64,000 nt of DNA, from contig NZ_JBEXAE010000003.1 in NCBI RefSeq assembly GCF_040566695.1, forward strand, positions 248,001 to 312,000. Reading direction: 5' to 3'. Each line of letters starts with the position of its first letter. Position 1 is the first letter of the stretch. The notes under the pieces were generated by a model. That model ran no database searches. It saw only the letters and a program-made list of their open reading frames with translations, and was not told the DNA's origin. A program made the translations under genes and the position numbers. Below are positions 60,532-64,000 of this stretch, one piece after another. Origin of the DNA: Sediminicola arcticus (GTDB lineage: Bacteria > Bacteroidota > Bacteroidia > Flavobacteriales > Flavobacteriaceae).

Positions 60532-61191
60532 TTACGTGTCCTTATTAATCCTCTTTTTAGGGGTACGCATTTTTCTATAAATAGAAACATCCAAAAGCAC
60601 AAACCAACCAATAAAGCTTACAAATGTAATTTTTTGAATTGCAGGAAGTATCATTATGAGGGTACCTGATTCGTAGATATAAAAATTCAAAAGAAAAATA
60701 ATCAAACAAAAAACTCCCAAAGCAAAAAGCTCTTGATATCCAGCTTTAAAAAGCTCCATTACAGTAATGACCATAGCTAATAAGCCAATAAATCCGGAAA
60801 TATAGATTACAAGATCGTGAGCGGCAGTAGATAAAAATAAGGTGGTACCCAAAGCTGAAATTCCTGCGACTCTAACGATTAATATAGGGACACCTTTTTT
60901 TTTAAAAAGCTTTGGTATGTAATACCATAACACCGTTAAACAACTACATAATAGAAATAGCGCAAAACGCGCCAATGACTTTGAAGGATTTGGTGCTCCA
61001 CTCCTTGTGTTACTATCAAGTAAATCGCATAAATAATTATTTTGGAAGCTAAAACCTTCTTCGGATGGGAAAAATTGAGAACCTCCTGGATAGATCATAG
61101 CCGCCTTGAAATAAAACACCAAAAACAACAGCATTCCTATCAGTGGAATTAGTATTTCTATGGGTATATTATATTTGGAATTTCCATTCAT
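60532..61191 (-). CDS. Multi-pass membrane protein of unknown function (DUF998-like)
   Basis: 219 residues with about six hydrophobic helices (IPIEILIPLIGMLLFLVFYF, FALFLLCSCLTVLWYYI, ISALGTTLFLSTAAHDLVIYISG, LALGV-type, LIIFLLNFYIY, FVSFIGWFVLLDVSIY). The loop after helix 1 (YPGGSQFFPSEEGFSFQNNYLCDLLD) resembles DUF998-type proteins, but I am not certain. It is convergent with tesB. Confidence 0.7.
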   Translation of the reverse strand: MNGNSKYNIPIEILIPLIGMLLFLVFYFKAAMIYPGGSQFFPSEEGFSFQNNYLCDLLDSNTRSGAPNPSKSLARFALFLLCSCLTVLWYYIPKLFKKKGVPILIVRVAGISALGTTLFLSTAAHDLVIYISGFIGLLAMVITVMELFKAGYQELFALGVFCLIIFLLNFYIYESGTLIMILPAIQKITFVSFIGWFVLLDVSIYRKMRTPKKRINKDT

Positions 61192-61220
61192 TTTTGGCGT
61201 TTTAAGTACTCAAAGTGGTT

Positions 61221-61252
61221 CAAAATTAAAAGTTAAGACTCTGTGGACTCAA
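61221..61252 (-). promoter_or_regulatory. Full-consensus Bacteroidota promoter of the DUF998-like gene
   Basis: On the minus strand TTG (in TTTG, 61250-61252), a 21-nt spacer, then TAATTTTG (61221-61228): both elements match consensus. The ATG (61191) is 29 nt downstream. The best -33/-7 pair I found in the window. Confidence 0.6.
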
Positions 61253-61306
61253 ATGAAATGACATTTATCAACTAAATATTCCGTTACCCAATTGTTATTT
61301 TGAGGT

Positions 61307-63415
61307 TTATCTATTTTCCTTTTCGAGAATGGTTAATGCCAAACGTATTTTAGAATATTCCAGTTCCTCTTTAAAATATTCAAAATAAGGCTTTAGGCCT
61401 TCAGGGGAATTCAATTCCTTTTTCGCTTTTTTTACCAAACTGACTTCCGCTTTGGTAACAAATTGACACATATCTATATCCTTACCTTCACTGTAAAGTT
61501 TGGACAAATGAGAAAATACTGTAGGTGCTTTTATATCACGTGCTTCTGCAATAGCTTCTATGGACATTCCCTGCTTATACATTTCATAGGTTAGCTTAAC
61601 AGTGTCGGACGACTTGCGTTTCTTTTTTTTCTCCGTCATAAAAGTCTTGACTTCAGCAATAAACTCATACCCGTAAACGTCCATCTTACGTTCGCCCACA
61701 CCACTAATCCGCAAAAATTCAGTTTCGCTCATAGGCCTTTCGGCCTCTATTTCCTTTAAGGTAGCATCACTAAATATTAAATAGGCAGGTATATTTTCCT
61801 CCAAGGAGATTTTTAAGCGAAGTAATCGTAATCTTTCAAATAATGTATTTGTTTTTTTAGACTTTTTGGTTTTTTCTTGTTTTTCTTCTAGTTTTTCGCT
61901 CCTATCTACAGGTTTAGTCATTTGCACTTCCTGTCCATTAAAAAGTACTTCCTTGGAAAAATGAGTAAGTTGCAGGGCGTTGTGTTTATGAAACGCTATC
62001 TCGCAATACCCTTGATCTATCAATTGAATGATATAATGCTGCCAGTCTTTCCATGAAATATCATTTCCAATACCATAAGAAGGAAGTTGGTAATACTGCT
62101 TTTCTAGGGTAGTTGCATTTTTTGCTCCCCTGAGCACATCAATAATCACCCCCATAGATTCCCCTTGTCTTAATCTTGTAATCACAGATAAGGCCTTTTG
62201 AGCAATAACTGTCCCATTGAAAAATTGTGGTGGGTTTTTACAAACGTCACAATTCCCGCAGTTCGTAGCCAAAAGTTCTCCAAAATAACTGAGAAGTATT
62301 TTTCGTCTACAACTTGTGGCTTCAGAAAATTGCTTCATCCGTTCTAATTTGGCAATCTGTAATTGCTCATTTGAAGCGCCATCAATAAAACGTCGCAATT
62401 GTAATACATCTGCATAGCTGTGAAACAATAGTGCTTTTGCCTTGGTACCATCCCTTCCTGCGCGGCCAATCTCTTGATAGTATCCCTCTAAGTTTTTAGG
62501 CATGTTGTAATGAATTACCCAACGCACATTAGACTTATCTATTCCCATTCCAAAAGCCACTGTAGCGCAGACCACTTGGGTTTTATCAAATATAAAATCT
62601 TCTTGCACTTTAGTGCGCTCCTGAAAATTTAACCCAGCATGATACGCTTGGGCGTCTATCCCCTTACTTTGTAATCTTTCCTTTAACTGCTCTGTAGATT
62701 TACGGCTCAAACAATAAATAATGCCTGATTGATTTGGTCGTTGCGCTATAAAATCTATAATCTGGTTCACCCTATCGTTAGCAGGGCGTACTTCTAGTCT
62801 AATATTTTTACGGTCAAAAGAGGTGATAAATTGTTTGGCATTTGGTATTTGTAACTGCTCCATTATATCTTGCCTCGTTGCCTTATCTGCCGTTGCTGTA
62901 AGGGCGATAATAGGAGTATTAGTTAATGCCTTTTTTAAAAAGGACAATTGTTGATATGAGGGACGGAAATCATGCCCCCAAGAAGAGATACAGTGTGCCT
63001 CGTCTATGGCTACACAGCTGATATACTTTTCATTTAAGATATTTTCCAAGGCACCTAGACTTTCAGGTGCAACATAAAGTAATTTAAGCTTAGCTGTAGC
63101 TACTTTTTCCAGTATATGCTGCTGCTCATCTGCTGTCTGACTACTATTAAAATAGTCGGCCTCTATACCATTAGCCCGCAACCCATCTACCTGATCTTTC
63201 ATTAGGGCAATAAGGGGTGAAATCACCAATGTAATACCCTTGAACATCAACGCCGGCAGTTGAAAACATATAGATTTCCCTCCACCTGTAGGCATAATCA
63301 CCAAACAATCTTTTTGGTCCAAAACAGCATTGATAATTTCTTCCTGCTGGTTTCGAAAACTATCAAATCCGAAGTGTTTTTTTAAAGTGGGAATTAGGTT
63401 GTTAGAATGGGTCAA
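61307..63415 (-). CDS. recQ: ATP-dependent DNA helicase RecQ
   Basis: 702-residue 3'-5' helicase for recombination and replication-fork repair. Motifs: I MPTGGGKSICFQLPAL, II AIDEAHCISSWGHDFRPSY, III ALTATAD, V AFGMGIDKSNVRWVIHYN, VI YYQEIGRAGRDGTKAKALL. Zinc-binding: CRRKILLSYFGE and NCGNCDVCKN (RQC region). The winged helix follows, and an HRDC domain (LFERLRLLRLKISLEENIPAYLIFSDATLKEI...ISGVGERKMDVYG). The C-terminal ~90 residues form a helix-turn-helix (SIEAIAEARDIKAPTVFSHLSKLY), as in some Bacteroidota RecQ. Confidence 0.95.
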   Translation of the reverse strand: MTHSNNLIPTLKKHFGFDSFRNQQEEIINAVLDQKDCLVIMPTGGGKSICFQLPALMFKGITLVISPLIALMKDQVDGLRANGIEADYFNSSQTADEQQHILEKVATAKLKLLYVAPESLGALENILNEKYISCVAIDEAHCISSWGHDFRPSYQQLSFLKKALTNTPIIALTATADKATRQDIMEQLQIPNAKQFITSFDRKNIRLEVRPANDRVNQIIDFIAQRPNQSGIIYCLSRKSTEQLKERLQSKGIDAQAYHAGLNFQERTKVQEDFIFDKTQVVCATVAFGMGIDKSNVRWVIHYNMPKNLEGYYQEIGRAGRDGTKAKALLFHSYADVLQLRRFIDGASNEQLQIAKLERMKQFSEATSCRRKILLSYFGELLATNCGNCDVCKNPPQFFNGTVIAQKALSVITRLRQGESMGVIIDVLRGAKNATTLEKQYYQLPSYGIGNDISWKDWQHYIIQLIDQGYCEIAFHKHNALQLTHFSKEVLFNGQEVQMTKPVDRSEKLEEKQEKTKKSKKTNTLFERLRLLRLKISLEENIPAYLIFSDATLKEIEAERPMSETEFLRISGVGERKMDVYGYEFIAEVKTFMTEKKKKRKSSDTVKLTYEMYKQGMSIEAIAEARDIKAPTVFSHLSKLYSEGKDIDMCQFVTKAEVSLVKKAKKELNSPEGLKPYFEYFKEELEYSKIRLALTILEKENR

Positions 63416-63491
63416 AGGTTTATTTTAATATTTGTTCTGCAAAATAAAACTAATTCCAATCCTTAGAAAAATAGAATGTGATAGAATACCA

Positions 63492-63499
63492 TACCTTTG
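63492..63499 (+). promoter_or_regulatory. Candidate -7 box of the DEAD-box gene
   Basis: TACCTTTG, full TAnnTTTG match, 15 nt before the ATG at 63515. No TTG at the -33 distance. Confidence 0.45.
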
Positions 63500-63514
63500 C
63501 ATAAATTTTTACCC

Positions 63515-64000
63515 ATGAGTACCTTCGAAAATTTCAACATATCCAAGCAACTTCATTACGCGATTGAAGATTTAGGGTTTGATGTTCCAACCCCTATTCA
63601 AGAAGGGGCATTTTCTGTTATTCTGTCGGGAAAAGATATGGTAGGTATTGCCCAAACAGGAACTGGGAAGACATTTGCCTATACGTTACCCCTATTACAA
63701 GACCTGAAATTTTCCAAACAGACCAATCCTAGAATCTTAGTGATGGTCCCAACACGAGAATTGGTGGTACAGGTAGTGGAACAAATTAAAAGCTTTGCAA
63801 AATATCTCACCGTAAGGGTTGTCGGTGTCTATGGAGGCGTTAACATGAACACCCAGGTTCAATCTGTTGCCCAAGGCGCGGATATAGTAGTGGCTACTCC
63901 CGGACGATTGTACGATTTAGTCCTAAGTAGGGCCCTACAGTTGAAAGAGGTTAAAAAATTGGTTATAGATGAAGTAGATGTAATGCTAGATCTTGGATTT
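63515..64000 (+). CDS. DEAD-box RNA helicase (3' end outside window)
   Basis: First 162 residues of a DEAD-box helicase; it runs off the window. Q motif TPIQEGAFSVI, motif I AQTGTGKTFAYTLPLL, Ia PTRELVVQV, Ib TPGRL, and motif II DEVD (VIDEVDVMLDLGF), a D-E-V-D variant. Likely an RNA helicase of ribosome assembly or mRNA decay (RhlE-like group). It is divergent from recQ. Confidence 0.9.
   Translation, partial: MSTFENFNISKQLHYAIEDLGFDVPTPIQEGAFSVILSGKDMVGIAQTGTGKTFAYTLPLLQDLKFSKQTNPRILVMVPTRELVVQVVEQIKSFAKYLTVRVVGVYGGVNMNTQVQSVAQGADIVVATPGRLYDLVLSRALQLKEVKKLVIDEVDVMLDLGF

Noticed and set aside
1..64000. tRNA, rRNA, CRISPR arrays, prophage and IS elements
   Set aside because: I looked for tRNA arms, spaced repeats, transposase and integrase motifs and saw none. 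Small RNAs without hallmarks cannot be excluded by eye.

Overview
The window looks like a chromosome segment from a marine member of the Flavobacteriaceae (Bacteroidota; Maribacter, Zobellia or Arenibacter would be typical relatives). The grounds are its AT-rich composition, the short ~287-residue primary sigma factor, several -7 boxes of the form TAnnTTTG, the lack of obvious Shine-Dalgarno sequences, frequent TTG starts, and lineage-typical proteins (DUF6155, DUF2007, pirin, BNR-repeat protein, flavobacterial arsenic operon). It is gene-dense housekeeping DNA. I saw no rRNA, tRNA, CRISPR array, prophage or insertion sequence.

Layout. 1-5.3 kb: CorA (5' cut), Dps, a small secreted protein, a DUF1328 micro-protein, and the cysE-cysM pair. 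5.4-12.6 kb: a large secreted BNR/YVTN protein with a LolA-like periplasmic protein, an aldehyde dehydrogenase, a hotdog thioesterase and an M19 dipeptidase lipoprotein. 12.7-17 kb: a soluble hybrid histidine kinase, a HEAT-like protein, two tandem ~32-residue paralogous micro-ORFs and the primary sigma factor. 17-25.8 kb: DUF6155, a 2-hydroxyacid dehydrogenase, an SF2 helicase, a glycosyltransferase, MenB, a degenerate one-domain DEAD protein plus DUF2007 bracketed by two copies of an intergenic repeat, a BLUF photosensor and a serine hydrolase. 25.8-30.8 kb: pirin, a 3D-domain lipoprotein, an amidase, an M14 peptidase, a small membrane protein and a VWA lipoprotein. 31-41.5 kb: one long molybdenum-hydroxylase operon (2Fe-2S subunit, molybdopterin subunit, moaD, moaA, mobA, moeB-rhodanese, TauE, moeA, xdhC, mocA, amidohydrolase). 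41.7-47.4 kb: ECF sigma factor with a membrane partner, a GH63/MGH1-like hydrolase and a trehalase. 47.4-53.1 kb: OmpA-family lipoprotein, MFS transporter, cold-shock-domain protein with a long leader, HAD hydrolase, and a paralogue of the 18.7-kb helicase. 53.2-60.5 kb: RlmF, a Fur-family regulator with a Zn/Cd-type P-type ATPase, an arsR-arsC-ACR3 operon, DUF1003 and TesB. 60.5-64 kb: a membrane protein, RecQ, and the 5' part of a DEAD-box helicase running off the end.

How the genes work together. The molybdenum operon carries both enzyme subunits and most of the steps that mature a cytosine-dinucleotide cofactor, but moaC and moaE are not in it. The metal region pairs two regulators with two exporters, and each has a candidate operator (TGCAA-N5-TTGCA at 54556-54570; TTGTAATATTGCAA at 56604-56617). 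The 26.7-29.4 kb trio looks like a cell-wall/peptide-processing cluster.

The least explained items are the tandem micro-ORFs at 15777-16008, the duplicated intergenic element at 22391/23501, and the degenerate helicase domain it brackets. All functional calls are from reading sequence and motifs; no database search was run.
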